Shown in pieces: positions 17,506 to 26,741 of a stretch of 64,000 nucleotides of DNA. Source of the stretch: Propionibacteriaceae bacterium (GTDB lineage Bacteria > Actinomycetota > Actinomycetes > Propionibacteriales > Propionibacteriaceae); contig JAISTQ010000051.1 in NCBI GenBank assembly GCA_031272505.1, positions 28,960 to 92,959 of the forward strand. Direction: 5' to 3'. The notes below the pieces were generated by a model. It was not told where the DNA came from, did not search any database, and saw nothing but the letters and a program-made list of their open reading frames with translations. The first letter of the stretch is position 1; every line of letters begins with the position of its first letter. Both the position numbers and the translations under genes were made by a program.

Positions 17506-20500
17506 CTACGCGGTTTTGGCGAGGGGCTGGTCGGTAAAAAGATGGGCTTGGAATATGCGTTCGAGACGGGTGGGGGTGTCGTAGGGTGCGCCGCCGTCGG
17601 GGGCCCAGTTTTCGATCTGGTCGCGGATGGTGCGGCTGGCGTGGCTGTTCCCTTCGGCTTGCATGATGGCGGCGAGGTCGGTGAGGACGGCGGCGTTGTC
17701 GGGGGCGGCGATAAGGGCGATCTGGGTGGCTTCGCGGGCTTGGTCGATTTGGTTTTTCGCCAGATGGTGGGTGGCGAGCTGGTGGGCGACGTCGATGATC
17801 GCCTCGGTGAGGATAGTGTCGTCGGGTTGGGCGGCGAGCCAGTGGCCGTGCCCTTCGCGGAATCCTTGATATGGGGGGCCTTCGACGAGGCTGAGGGCGG
17901 CTTCAAGGTCGGCGGCACCTTTTTCTCCTTTGGAGTGGGCGCGCAGGCGCAGCCTGCGGAACAGGTCCGCGTCGGACAGCAGCACGGGGATCGAGTAGAC
18001 GGATTCGCCGCGTTGGGCGCTGAGCGGGTTTTCTTTCGTGTACGGCAGGTAGGGCTTTCCGTCGGGGCTGTTGCCGAGCCAGGTGCGCAGCACGCTCATG
18101 TCTTTGCGGACCCGTTCGTCTTCCAGGCCGAAAACGTCGGCGATTTCGACGGTGGTGGCCCCTTCGGGCTGGGCGGCGAGATATGCGACGAGTTCGGTGT
18201 AGAACTGGCGGCGTTTGGCTACGATGGCGGGGTTTCCGGTGCGTCCGACCCGTACTTTCATCTGTCCGAGGACACTCAGTCGGGGCCGGTCGCTGTAGGT
18301 GGCGGCGAACGCTTCCAGGTCTTCTTTCAGGGTGGGGTCGGCGGCTTTGATGCGGTTCCGGACGGTGACGGGGACGGCGGGCGCGACCGCCGGGAGGTCT
18401 TCGGGCAGGTTCGGGGTGGTTTCGACGAGTTGTTCGCTGGTGGCTGTGGTGAGGGTTTCGGATTCGAGCGCCTGTGCGATGTGCGAGTCGCGGTCTTTGG
18501 TGTATTCGGCGCGGAGCTGCCCGGATTGGTCGGCGAGCTGCTGCCATGGGGTTGCGGGATGCTCATAGATGGGCATGTCGGTGTCTGTGGTTTCGGCGAG
18601 GCCGGCCACATATTGGGCGCAGGCGTCCGCTTCGGCGGCGCTGAGCCGGTTCGCGATCCCATGCCAGCGGATTTGCGGAATGTGGACGGTGCCGTCCGCG
18701 CCAACTTGGATTTCGACACCTGCGGGGGTGCTGTCGGTGAGCAGGATGGATGTGCCGGTGCAGAGCGCTTCGTCGTTGATGAGCTGGTCGAGCTGGTCCA
18801 CGGCGGGGTTGCGGCTGGAGGTGACGAGGATCCGGGAGGTGTGCAGGTCGTCGCCGTATTGGGCGGCGCGGGCTTGGGAGACGGTCAGGTTCGCCCCGTC
18901 GAGGGTTTCGGCGGTGTGGCGGGCGTGTTCGACGATCTGGTGCGGCACCTGGGTGTGGTGCCGGATGCGTTCGGGGCTGAGCGGCCCGGTTTCGGGGAAG
19001 ATGTTCGCCAAATCGACGGTGATGTCGCCTCCCCATGGGGTGAGCGCCAGTTGGGACACCAGGTAGCGGGCGAGGTCTTCGCGGTAGGTTTTCTCGCCGG
19101 TCAGGGTGACGGTTCCTAGCGCTTCGAGGTTGATGAGCCGCCAAATGTCGCCTTGTTGGCCGACATCGACGAGTTGCGGCCACGCTACCGGGTCGTAGGC
19201 GGTGGGCGTGTCGGGTAGGTCGGCGAAGTCGGCTTGCCAGACGTTGGGTTCGCTGGTGGGCGTCCATGGGGCGGGCAGGTTCGCGTTGCCTGCGAATGTC
19301 ACCAGGGCGGTTTCCGGGTCGGCGTCGATCCACAGCAGTTCGGGTTGCGGTTCGCGTGACAGGTTCGCGAGCGCCTTGTGGATGCCGGTGAGGGTCTGTT
19401 GGCCGATTTCCCCGGCGCGCCGGATGGTGGCCTCCACCGGGATGTGCTGCTGGGCGGTGACGGTTTGGATGTGTTTGCCGGGTCGGCGGTAGCGCAGTTT
19501 GTTTCTTTTTCCGGCGGCGAACATCAGCACGATGCCGCCCGCCAGCAGGACGCCCGCGCCGGTCAGCCCGGCGAGCAGCCATGTGGGCGCTCCGACTTCG
19601 GCCAGCTCGGGCACCTCCTCCCCCGTCGGCATCTGCTGCCCTGCCGGGGTTTGCTGCCCGTGCGGGGTGGGGCTGGTGGGGAACTCGGCGTCGGTTCCGG
19701 CTACTACCGGCACTGACGCTTCGGCGGATATTTCAGGTGCGGCCTCTTGTGGCGCTAGGGTGGTTTCGGTTGGTGTGGGCAGGGTGTCTTCGGTGGTGAA
19801 CATGGGTGCGGCGACTTGCGCGCCCCGGTCTGAGGGTGCCGCCCGCACCGTGTCATCGGCGTCGGCCGCAATCGAGGGTGTGGCGGTTGGGTTTTGGAGT
19901 TCTTCGTCGGTGACGGTGCGGCCCGCTTCCACCGGCACTGTGTCCGTGTCGTTGCTGGTGGTGTCCGGCTCGGCTGGCTCTTCCAGTGTCGTCTCTTCCG
20001 GTGTCGTCTCTTCTTCTGGTGTTTCTGCTGGTGTGGCTGGGGTGTGGCCGGGGATGGTGACTTTGTCGCCGGGCCAGATCATGTCCGGGTCGGTGATCCG
20101 GTGGCCGGTGTGCTGCGGTTTGCCTTTGGACAGTTTGAAGATTTCCGGGTAGCGTTCGGCGTCGCCGAGTTCCTCAAGTGCGATCTGCGAGAGGGTGTCG
20201 CCTTTTTGCACGGTACGGGTGTGGGTGGCCTGCCGCGCTGGTTTCTCCGGTGTCGGCTTCGCTGGGGTGGCCTGTTGGGGGGTGTCGTGTTGCGGTTGGG
20301 CGTGCTGGGTGGTCTGCCCGACTGTTGGTGTGGTTTTCAGGGGGACGATTTTTGGGGTTTGGGTGAGGGTTACGGGTGCGGCTTGGGCCGGCTGGACCGT
20401 TTGGGTGTTCACTGTGGCGGTCGAGGCGAACAGCAGCGCGACGCTGGCGACCAGCCCATGAGCCAGGCTTTGGCTCCACCCGAGGAAACGGATATGGCGG

Positions 20501-20754
20501 ATGCGGCGGTGTCGGAGCCTGCCGACCACTTCAGCGGTTATTGAGATTAGAAGGAGGGCCCAAACGATCCACCCGGCAACTTTGAGCAGGGTGAAGAACA
20601 GGGTGCCGTCATCGGTGCGGGTGAGCACACTCCACAGCGATTCCCAGCTGAGGTGCGGCAGGCCCAGGGTGGCGGTGGCGACCAGCAGCATCGGCAGGGC
20701 GACCACGATGGCCACGAGTCCGAGCAGCGCCGCCGCCCCTTTGAGCTTGCCCAT
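17506..20754 (-). CDS. LysM membrane protein with BTAD-like C-terminal domain, Tad-associated
   Basis: 1082 residues. Three membrane helices lie in the first 125 residues, then a Pro/Thr/Gln-rich linker, a LysM domain (VQKGDTLSQIALEELGDAER, ending WPGDKVTIP) near 185-235, a long acidic Pro/Thr linker, a further membrane helix near 395-415 (WLLAGLTGAGVLLAGGIVLM), and a large cytoplasmic part. The last 250 residues (winged-helix EIADVFGLEDERVRKDMSVL, then helical-repeat AREATQIALIAAPDNAAVL) resemble the BTAD regulator domain of SARP proteins. Such LysM-BTAD proteins accompany actinobacterial Tad loci. It follows its own copy of the element promoter. Confidence 0.85.
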   Translation of the reverse strand: MGKLKGAAALLGLVAIVVALPMLLVATATLGLPHLSWESLWSVLTRTDDGTLFFTLLKVAGWIVWALLLISITAEVVGRLRHRRIRHIRFLGWSQSLAHGLVASVALLFASTATVNTQTVQPAQAAPVTLTQTPKIVPLKTTPTVGQTTQHAQPQHDTPQQATPAKPTPEKPARQATHTRTVQKGDTLSQIALEELGDAERYPEIFKLSKGKPQHTGHRITDPDMIWPGDKVTIPGHTPATPAETPEEETTPEETTLEEPAEPDTTSNDTDTVPVEAGRTVTDEELQNPTATPSIAADADDTVRAAPSDRGAQVAAPMFTTEDTLPTPTETTLAPQEAAPEISAEASVPVVAGTDAEFPTSPTPHGQQTPAGQQMPTGEEVPELAEVGAPTWLLAGLTGAGVLLAGGIVLMFAAGKRNKLRYRRPGKHIQTVTAQQHIPVEATIRRAGEIGQQTLTGIHKALANLSREPQPELLWIDADPETALVTFAGNANLPAPWTPTSEPNVWQADFADLPDTPTAYDPVAWPQLVDVGQQGDIWRLINLEALGTVTLTGEKTYREDLARYLVSQLALTPWGGDITVDLANIFPETGPLSPERIRHHTQVPHQIVEHARHTAETLDGANLTVSQARAAQYGDDLHTSRILVTSSRNPAVDQLDQLINDEALCTGTSILLTDSTPAGVEIQVGADGTVHIPQIRWHGIANRLSAAEADACAQYVAGLAETTDTDMPIYEHPATPWQQLADQSGQLRAEYTKDRDSHIAQALESETLTTATSEQLVETTPNLPEDLPAVAPAVPVTVRNRIKAADPTLKEDLEAFAATYSDRPRLSVLGQMKVRVGRTGNPAIVAKRRQFYTELVAYLAAQPEGATTVEIADVFGLEDERVRKDMSVLRTWLGNSPDGKPYLPYTKENPLSAQRGESVYSIPVLLSDADLFRRLRLRAHSKGEKGAADLEAALSLVEGPPYQGFREGHGHWLAAQPDDTILTEAIIDVAHQLATHHLAKNQIDQAREATQIALIAAPDNAAVLTDLAAIMQAEGNSHASRTIRDQIENWAPDGGAPYDTPTRLERIFQAHLFTDQPLAKTA

Positions 20755-20785
20755 GTTTTTTCTCCTATTTCTTCCCTGTCACCGT

Positions 20786-20818
20786 AGAGAAGGCACAAAA
20801 CCGCCCGAAGTGGCGCAC
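20786..20818 (-). promoter_or_regulatory. Bipartite element promoter, copy b (LysM gene)
   Basis: Minus strand GTGCGCCACTTC, 12 bases, GCCTTCTCT; differs from consensus at two positions (TCC to CGC region). Ends 32 bases before ATG 20754. Confidence 0.75.
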
Positions 20819-20842
20819 CTGCCCGTGATTGGCGGAGCGCCT

Positions 20843-20879
20843 GCCAGGCCCGCCACTTGTTCTGGTGGGTGGGCCTGGC
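20843..20879 (-). terminator. Strong hairpin at the end of the Tad operon
   Basis: Inverted repeat GCCAGGCCC..CCAC / GTGG..GGGCCTGGC with a short loop, between the last Tad gene stop (20895) and promoter copy b. No U-run follows, so it may be a Rho-independent-like stop, an mRNA 3' end stabiliser, or an insulator. Confidence 0.5.
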
Positions 20880-20894
20880 AGCACCTGTTGAGGG

Positions 20895-21389
20895 TTATTC
20901 ATTTGTAAACTCGGATGTGGCGGTGTCGCCGTCGCCGCCGCCGATTGCCGCCGGCGGGTTCAGCTCTTCGCCTTCGGCGACTATCGCGGCGCGGGCGGTG
21001 CCGCTGCCGTAGACGGTGATCGTGTGGATGTTGATCGCCTTCAGGAATCTGGTTTCCGCCTGGTATTTCACGTTCACGGTGACGTTGCCGTCTTTGATGA
21101 CTGGTTTGCCGTCACATTGGGCTCCTTGGGATTTCACATAGTCGCAGGCGACGGTGTTGGCCTCGTTTTGGAGGATGTTCAGTTCCAGGCCGGAGGATTC
21201 CCATGCGGAGTTGAGGTTCACATGCTGGAAGGCGATCCGGGCTGCCTCTTTGGCGACGTTGTGCGCGTGGGTGCGCCATCCGATGGATGAGCACAGGTCT
21301 GAGATCACGCCGACGAGCACGGTGGCGATGAGCAGGATGCACATCGAGAAGATGCAGAACGATGCGCCTGTCTCGTCTTTGTTCCTCAT
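20895..21389 (-). CDS. TadG/TadE-like pilus assembly protein
   Basis: 164 residues from ATG 21389 (GGAGGG upstream); the longer open frame is an antisense shadow. MRNKDETGASFCIFSMCILL begins with the charged leader, Glu-rich junction and hydrophobic helix of TadE/F-type pseudopilins. The extracytoplasmic part has two Cys (CDYVKSQGAQC) and a beta-rich segment (NVTVNVKYQAET). Its ATG overlaps the upstream TadE stop (ATGA). Last gene of the Tad operon. Confidence 0.75.
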   Translation of the reverse strand: MRNKDETGASFCIFSMCILLIATVLVGVISDLCSSIGWRTHAHNVAKEAARIAFQHVNLNSAWESSGLELNILQNEANTVACDYVKSQGAQCDGKPVIKDGNVTVNVKYQAETRFLKAINIHTITVYGSGTARAAIVAEGEELNPPAAIGGGDGDTATSEFTNE

Positions 21390-21886
21390 CGTTCCCTCCA
21401 GATGTCGGTGGCGGAATGCCCGGTGACGGTGACGGTGTATGTCAGCGCGGTTTTGGCTTTTTGCCCGCCGCGCAAATCCATCATGTCCAGCACACAGTCG
21501 ATGCGGACGTCCACGGTTTTGTCTCCGGACTCGTACAGGTCCATGTATGCGCTGGCTGGGACGTCTCCGGTGAGTTCGTAGCCGCGTTCTTCGATTTCGG
21601 CGGCGGACACGGTCACCTGCGCGCCGCCGATGCAGGCCAGGCCGGCGTTTTCCAGCCCATATTGGACTTGTTTCTCGGCGGCTTTCTGCGCGGACTTCTC
21701 GGTCCTTTGCAGGGTGGCCGTCCGGGCAGCATCGTCGGCGATACCTTGCAGCGAGTTCCACGCCAGGGTGGCCCGGCCGCCGAAATACAGCAAGGCGATC
21801 ATCGCCATGATCACCGGCACCATGCACACGACCTCGACGGAGACGCTGCCCCGTTCGTCCCGGCTGTTCCTGTATCTGTTCCGCAT
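21386..21886 (-). CDS. TadE-like pseudopilin
   Basis: 166 residues. DERGSVSVEVVCMVPVIMAMIALLYFG is the class of N-terminus (DxRGSxxxE followed by a hydrophobic helix, residues 10-36) of TadE minor pilins processed by TadV-type prepilin peptidase; only positions are given for the full helix. The soluble part carries two Cys. No prepilin peptidase gene is in this operon, so processing may rely on the host. Weak ribosome binding site, coupled reading likely. Confidence 0.78.
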   Translation of the reverse strand: MRNRYRNSRDERGSVSVEVVCMVPVIMAMIALLYFGGRATLAWNSLQGIADDAARTATLQRTEKSAQKAAEKQVQYGLENAGLACIGGAQVTVSAAEIEERGYELTGDVPASAYMDLYESGDKTVDVRIDCVLDMMDLRGGQKAKTALTYTVTVTGHSATDIWRER

Positions 21887-21890
21887 GTCG

Positions 21891-22268
21891 CTACTCGATT
21901 ATCCGGTCGATCGGCTTGCGCACGGTCACACTGATCTCAGGTTTCCAGCCGGGGATCAGGCTGGGGCCTTTGCCTTTCAATGTCACCTGCACTTCCGTCT
22001 CGGAGGCCCGGCAGCTGACCTCGGAGACACTGATCGCCTTCCCGGCTAGTTTCGCGGTCTCCATGGCGGTCTGCTCGCAGGCGCTTATCGACGATCCGGC
22101 CGCCGCAGCGGCAGCGCCGTCGTTCGCGGCCGCGAGCGCGGCCGTCCGCCCGTAGAAGAACAGGCCAACCTGCAGGATGCAGCACACGATGAGGATGGCG
22201 AGCGGTATGTAGATGGTCCATTCGATGTTTGTCACATCGCCCCGCTCGTCCCTTCGCCGAGCCGCCAT
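21891..22268 (-). CDS. TadE-like pseudopilin
   Basis: 125 residues from ATG 22268 (GAAGG upstream). MAARRRDERGDVTNIEWTIY then a hydrophobic helix (PLAILIVCCILQVGLFFYG) is the same DERG plus helix plan as its neighbour, with Glu at the pseudopilin position (IEWT). Two Cys (ISACEQ, VSCRAS) suggest a disulfide in the exported part. Third pilin-class gene of the operon. Confidence 0.75.
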   Translation of the reverse strand: MAARRRDERGDVTNIEWTIYIPLAILIVCCILQVGLFFYGRTAALAAANDGAAAAAAGSSISACEQTAMETAKLAGKAISVSEVSCRASETEVQVTLKGKGPSLIPGWKPEISVTVRKPIDRIIE

Positions 22269-22276
22269 GTGCCCTT

Positions 22277-22480
22277 CTAGCCGGTGGGTGCGGGTACTGA
22301 CCAGCCGGTGCTGTTCGTCTGCACGAACCCATAGACTGCACCGCCGATGATGAGGGCGGCCGCCACACCGATGCAAATCCAGATCACATTGGAGATGTTG
22401 TGGTTGTCGCCGCGTTCATCTTTCGGGCAGAACACCTGGTGCAGGTACGCCATCAGCGATTTCATGTAGGTCAGGTTCAT
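22277..22480 (-). CDS. Flp-type major pilin candidate
   Basis: 67 residues from ATG 22480 with AAAGGA upstream. A short polar leader ending CPKDERGDNHN is followed by one hydrophobic helix (VIWICIGVAAALIIGGAVYGFV) and a short polar tail, the size and layout of Flp pilins. It precedes (in transcription order follows) the TadC gene and is separated from it by 16 bases. High expression would be expected but is not shown by sequence. Confidence 0.7.
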   Translation of the reverse strand: MNLTYMKSLMAYLHQVFCPKDERGDNHNISNVIWICIGVAAALIIGGAVYGFVQTNSTGWSVPAPTG

Positions 22481-22496
22481 ACTCTTTTTCCTTTCT

Positions 22497-23411
22497 TTAG
22501 GGAGCCTGCATTGTCGCAAACTCAATGAACCATGGGGAGCACATGATCAGCACGACCGTAACGGTCATCCCGATGATCGGCAACGTCATCTTCAGGGTTG
22601 CCGATTTGGCTGCGGCCTGCTCCACCGCCAGCAGCCGTTCCCGGAGCGAAAGGCCGAGCGCCGCAAGGTTTGACGCCACATCTGAGCCTTCGTCTCCGGC
22701 GAGCCGCATCACCGACGCGACCTCTTCCAAAGCTGGCACATCTATCCGGTGCGACAAGGTGGTGAGATCATCCCAAGGGCTGGTGTGTTGCACCGCCGAC
22801 AGGTTCAACACTTCGTACATCTGCTCGAAAGGCCAACTGTCCCCCAGCTTCGCCGCCTCCTCCATCGCTTTTCTTGACGAGGCCAAGCCGGCGACCCGTT
22901 CGATGGCGACCAGGTCCACAAACGTGCACAGCGCATAGTTGAACTCGCGCCGCCTGGTGCGCGCCTCGGACCTGACCGTCCCGTTCGGCCCCTTCCAGCC
23001 GGCCACCGCGAGCAGCATGGTGACCATCGACGGGATTCCGACAGGCAGCCCGACAATGATCGTGAAACCGAGCACCAGCAGCGGCATACCGACCAGCAGC
23101 AGTGCCGCGTTCAGGATCTTCTGCCCGTAGAACCGGCCGATGCTCATGCCGACAATCGCCAAATCCGCCTCCGGCCGGTACGACACCAGGAACGACGGGA
23201 ACCTCCGCTGCGCCCACGAGCCGACCCGTTCCAACGTGGGCGGCTTCACCGCCGGGACGTCCGCCCGGCTGGGCCGCACCGCCTGCTTCCCGGAGAATTT
23301 CGCCAACACCCACCCCAGGTCGGGGCGGGCGGGCGCGAAACTCGCCACGAACAGGGCGATCCCGCCGAAGACCATCACCCCGGCGAGCATCCACAGTTGC
23401 AGCGCGGTCAT
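22497..23411 (-). CDS. tadC: TadC-like inner-membrane platform protein
   Basis: 304 residues with membrane helices at about 5-25, 95-150 and 275-300 and a T2SS-F domain (LCTFVDLVAIERVAGLASSR, DVASNLAALGLSLRERLLAVEQAAAKSATL shown only in part) that typifies GspF/TadC. GAGG precedes ATG 23411, which overlaps the TadB stop codon. Works with TadB as the platform of the Tad secretion motor. Confidence 0.88.
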   Translation of the reverse strand: MTALQLWMLAGVMVFGGIALFVASFAPARPDLGWVLAKFSGKQAVRPSRADVPAVKPPTLERVGSWAQRRFPSFLVSYRPEADLAIVGMSIGRFYGQKILNAALLLVGMPLLVLGFTIIVGLPVGIPSMVTMLLAVAGWKGPNGTVRSEARTRRREFNYALCTFVDLVAIERVAGLASSRKAMEEAAKLGDSWPFEQMYEVLNLSAVQHTSPWDDLTTLSHRIDVPALEEVASVMRLAGDEGSDVASNLAALGLSLRERLLAVEQAAAKSATLKMTLPIIGMTVTVVLIMCSPWFIEFATMQAP

Positions 23412-24289
23412 TTCCGTAACCTCGCCTGCTCGCCCAACACCCTCGGCGCGTCAGGCATCGCCGCGATCCGGCGCACCAGATACACGAACAAGCCGAACAA
23501 CCCCAGATAGAACAGCAGCAGCGCCTGCCCGAACGGGCTGCTGTATTCGAATATCATGCCGGACAGCACCGTGATGCCGACCCCGGCGACGCTGATGGCG
23601 ACGATCATCCGCGCCTCGGTGCGGGCGCTTTCCCGTTCGGCCTCGATCGCGAGCCGGTTCCGGACATCCTGCGCCACCAGCACCGAGATCTGCTTCAACG
23701 TGGCCGACAGGCCCGAGCCTTGCACCCTGGACGATACGATCAAAGCTGCCGCCACCTCGTCGCCGGTATAGTCGCGCATCTCCTCGGCGAACGCCCGGAA
23801 AGCGACCTCCGGGGTGATGTTCGACCTGGACAGGAAACCCACCAGGTGCGTCACCTCAGTTTTGATCGCCGGCGGGACGCTCCGCTGGGAGGCCGCGACA
23901 GCTTGCGGCAAAGACTGGCCGGCCATCAGCACCGAAGAAAGGCTCCGGGTCCATTCCGCCATCGCGTTCATCTTCGCGATCCGGACATCCTCATCGGAGC
24001 GCATCATGATCGCAGGCAGGAACACCACTATCGCCGGCAGCACAATCGGCGCGATCATCCAGCCGAACACCATCGCGACCAACAAGCCCACCAGGAAAGA
24101 ACCGACGATCAACAGCCGCCGTTGTGGGCTTTGGGCAACCCACCAGCGGGCCAGCCGCGAATCGTGGCGGCCGCGCGGCGGTTTCGCCGGGCGGCGCATC
24201 ATGCCCAACGCCAGCAGGAACAGGCCGCCGAAAACGGCCGCCCCCGCCACCAGGGCGAAAATAGTTCCCAAAGCGTACGCGTTCACCAT
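23408..24289 (-). CDS. tadB: TadB-like inner-membrane platform protein
   Basis: 293 residues from ATG 24289. The frame upstream is a shadow inside tadA. Four hydrophobic helices (about 5-28, 55-95, 235-260, 265-285) flank a T2SS-F domain (WTRSLSSVLMAGQSLPQAVAAS, VQGSGLSATLKQISVL). Its ATG lies inside the end of tadA (7-base overlap), so translation is coupled. Confidence 0.86.
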   Translation of the reverse strand: MVNAYALGTIFALVAGAAVFGGLFLLALGMMRRPAKPPRGRHDSRLARWWVAQSPQRRLLIVGSFLVGLLVAMVFGWMIAPIVLPAIVVFLPAIMMRSDEDVRIAKMNAMAEWTRSLSSVLMAGQSLPQAVAASQRSVPPAIKTEVTHLVGFLSRSNITPEVAFRAFAEEMRDYTGDEVAAALIVSSRVQGSGLSATLKQISVLVAQDVRNRLAIEAERESARTEARMIVAISVAGVGITVLSGMIFEYSSPFGQALLLFYLGLFGLFVYLVRRIAAMPDAPRVLGEQARLRK

Positions 24290-25947
24290 GCCCTCCCCGG
24301 TTTCTCCGCCAGGTCGGCCTGGAACTGCTCGGGACGCCACCCGGCGGCCTTGCAGGCGCGGATAAGCTGCTCCGACGGCGGCGCGCACGGGACGGCCGGG
24401 ACGGTCGCCTGCTCAGACACGAAAATCGGCTCGGTGGTGATCTGCCCCTCCACCAAAGAAACCCCGGCGATCTCATCCACCCAGCGGGCCTTCCGCTGGG
24501 TGCCGTCCGGCAACATGACCGTCTGCCCACGGAAATACACCACCAAATCCAGCACGCTTGCGAGCTTCTCCGTCGCCAGCTCTTTCGTCACCGACGGCCC
24601 ATGCTCCATCGCGCACGTCACCAGCTTCTGCGTACACGCCCGCGCGCTCCGCGCATGGGTGGTGGACAGCGACCCGAAACCGGACTCCATAACCTTGATC
24701 ATCGACCACACCTCCGGGCCGCGCACCTCCCCGACAATCTGCCGATCCAGACGGTACCTGAACGAGTTGATGATCTGCTCGGCCGTCGTCTCAGAGCCGA
24801 CACCGCCCTCGCCGCCCTGCCGGGACTCCCACGCGTACACCAGCGGATGGCGGCGCTGCCCGTCCGCATCCAGCAGCTCATCCAAAAACAGCTCATAGTC
24901 TGACTCGAACGTGCCCAACACCTCACCCGGCGGAATCTCGTTGATCAACGCCCGCATGAACGTCGTCTTGCCCACCGCCTGCTGGCCACACACCACAATC
25001 GACAAACCAGCCCGGACCGCCGCCGCCAAAAAATCCGCCGCCGTCTGTGTCACATTCCCCCACGCCACCAAATCCGCCAAACTCACATCCCGCACCCGAT
25101 GCCTTCGGATACAAACCGCGACCCTCGACGTCGAAACCGTCGCCGCCAGCCGATACCCGCCCGGCAAAGTCATATCCAGTGACGGATTCGAATGCGAGAA
25201 CTGGCGCGGATTCCTCGCCCGCTGCGCAATATCCCTAATGAACCCCTCCAGCTCCGCATCCGACGCCGCAATCGGCTCAGCCTGCACCATCGTGCCATCC
25301 GAAAGTTCCATCCACACCACATCGCAGCCCTCCAGAAGAATGTTCTCAACCCGCTCATCCTCCATCAGATACTGCAGCCGGCCCAGCCGGAACAACGTGT
25401 TGAACACCGCCCGGTGCAGCTGCTCCGCCTCCGCCAGCGAATACGGCTCGCCCGTCGCCGACACCATCATCGACTGCCGATCCGCGACCACCCGGCCGAT
25501 CACCTCGGTGCCGAACGCCTCAAACTCATCCGAATCGAACTGCTCACCCTCATGGGTGCGCAGCCAATCCGCGACCGGCACCGAACACTCATTCGCTAAA
25601 GACGCCACCAAATCCCAATCCAACATCTCCGCCCGGCGCTGCGGCCGCACCCGCAAAGCCGCCACCGCCGGCCTTGGAAGATCCGCCACCGAAGGCACCA
25701 CCGCCGACACCGGCTCCAACTGGGCGGCCACCTGCTCCGCAATCGACGGCAGCGGCCCAACAACAACCTCCGGGTCAGGATCGGCTGGGATCAGCCACGG
25801 GGACGGACTGTCATCCGTGCCGTCATCAACAAAGAAAAACCGCGCCTGGCCCTTCGAAGGCGGCGGAACAGCATCAGCCTTCCGCTGCAGCAACGGCAAC
25901 GAGCCAATATCGAACTCGTCCCCAAAAGAGAGAGTCTCCTCGCTCAA
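24283..25947 (-). CDS. tadA: TadA/CpaF-type pilus assembly ATPase
   Basis: 554 residues. Walker A GQQAVGKT is at 321-328, the Asp box EVLGTFESDYELFLDE follows, Walker B-like QIVGEVRGPEVW and the His box GFGSLSTTHARSARA are in order, the standard set of CpaF/TadA secretion ATPases. A 100-residue acidic, Pro-rich N-terminus is longer than usual. The start is a TTG overlapping the previous stop (TTGA) with GGAGGGG upstream, so coupled initiation at an unusual codon. Powers Tad pilus assembly. Confidence 0.92.
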   Translation of the reverse strand: MSEETLSFGDEFDIGSLPLLQRKADAVPPPSKGQARFFFVDDGTDDSPSPWLIPADPDPEVVVGPLPSIAEQVAAQLEPVSAVVPSVADLPRPAVAALRVRPQRRAEMLDWDLVASLANECSVPVADWLRTHEGEQFDSDEFEAFGTEVIGRVVADRQSMMVSATGEPYSLAEAEQLHRAVFNTLFRLGRLQYLMEDERVENILLEGCDVVWMELSDGTMVQAEPIAASDAELEGFIRDIAQRARNPRQFSHSNPSLDMTLPGGYRLAATVSTSRVAVCIRRHRVRDVSLADLVAWGNVTQTAADFLAAAVRAGLSIVVCGQQAVGKTTFMRALINEIPPGEVLGTFESDYELFLDELLDADGQRRHPLVYAWESRQGGEGGVGSETTAEQIINSFRYRLDRQIVGEVRGPEVWSMIKVMESGFGSLSTTHARSARACTQKLVTCAMEHGPSVTKELATEKLASVLDLVVYFRGQTVMLPDGTQRKARWVDEIAGVSLVEGQITTEPIFVSEQATVPAVPCAPPSEQLIRACKAAGWRPEQFQADLAEKPGRAW

Positions 25948-26741
25948 CGGTCCACCCCCTCCCGCACGCCAGTGAACAACTGCGCCTGCTCCTCGGCCTT
26001 CCGGGCCGCCAACTGCCGCAAATCCTCCCCCGTGCCGCGCAAACTCCGCCCATACAGAGAACGCGGCAGGCTCCGCGCTGCTGGCCCCTGCGCCCCGTCC
26101 GCGAACACCGCCGCCCGGCGGGCATCAAACTCGATCTGGCCAACCACCCGCAACTCCAAAAACTTCTCCAGTGAACGCGACGAATAATGGCCCTTCGCGC
26201 CCACCTGCAACAGGCACACCTCATGGACGCCAGCCAACACCGACTGCCGCAAAGTACGCGCCCAATCCTCCAACGCGATCACCTCCCGCAACGTATTGCG
26301 GAACACCATCACCGTCACATCAGATTGAGACACCAACGGCTGCGGCCAAGCCGCCAACCCCAGGCGGCCCGCATCCACCAACACATCCATGCCCAACGTC
26401 GGCAACACCGACCCCAACGGAGCCCACAAAGTTTGCAAACCCGGCGTCTGATCATGCCGCAACGAACCCGGCACCACCAACACCTCCGAACCATCCACCC
26501 GGATCGCCGCCGAAAGCAAACCCTCCCGCAGCCGGCCCTCCTGCTCCGCCAACTTCAAATCCACCACCGTCGGCGTATCCGCCGGCAAACCAGCCCGGAA
26601 AAAACCCGCCAACATACTCGACCCGCCCGCCGGATCAGCCTGCAACACCAACACCGGACCGCCCCAGAACGTCGCCAACCCCAAAACCGTCGCCGAAACG
26701 CCCGGCGACCCCGAAGCTGACACGAACGTGAACACCGCCAC
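25944..26741 (-). CDS. TadZ/CpaE-like P-loop protein
   Basis: 265 residues beginning at a GTG whose G is shared with the preceding TAG stop (TAGTGG). The core opens FTFVSASGSPGVSATVLGLA, then VLVLQADPAGGSS: a MinD/ParA fold with an atypical Walker A (no Lys), as in TadZ/CpaE localisation proteins. Later VTVMVFRNTLREVIALEDW fits the same fold. Its place between the SAF-domain gene and tadA matches Tad loci, where TadZ positions the pilus machine. Confidence 0.8.
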   Translation of the reverse strand: MAVFTFVSASGSPGVSATVLGLATFWGGPVLVLQADPAGGSSMLAGFFRAGLPADTPTVVDLKLAEQEGRLREGLLSAAIRVDGSEVLVVPGSLRHDQTPGLQTLWAPLGSVLPTLGMDVLVDAGRLGLAAWPQPLVSQSDVTVMVFRNTLREVIALEDWARTLRQSVLAGVHEVCLLQVGAKGHYSSRSLEKFLELRVVGQIEFDARRAAVFADGAQGPAARSLPRSLYGRSLRGTGEDLRQLAARKAEEQAQLFTGVREGVDR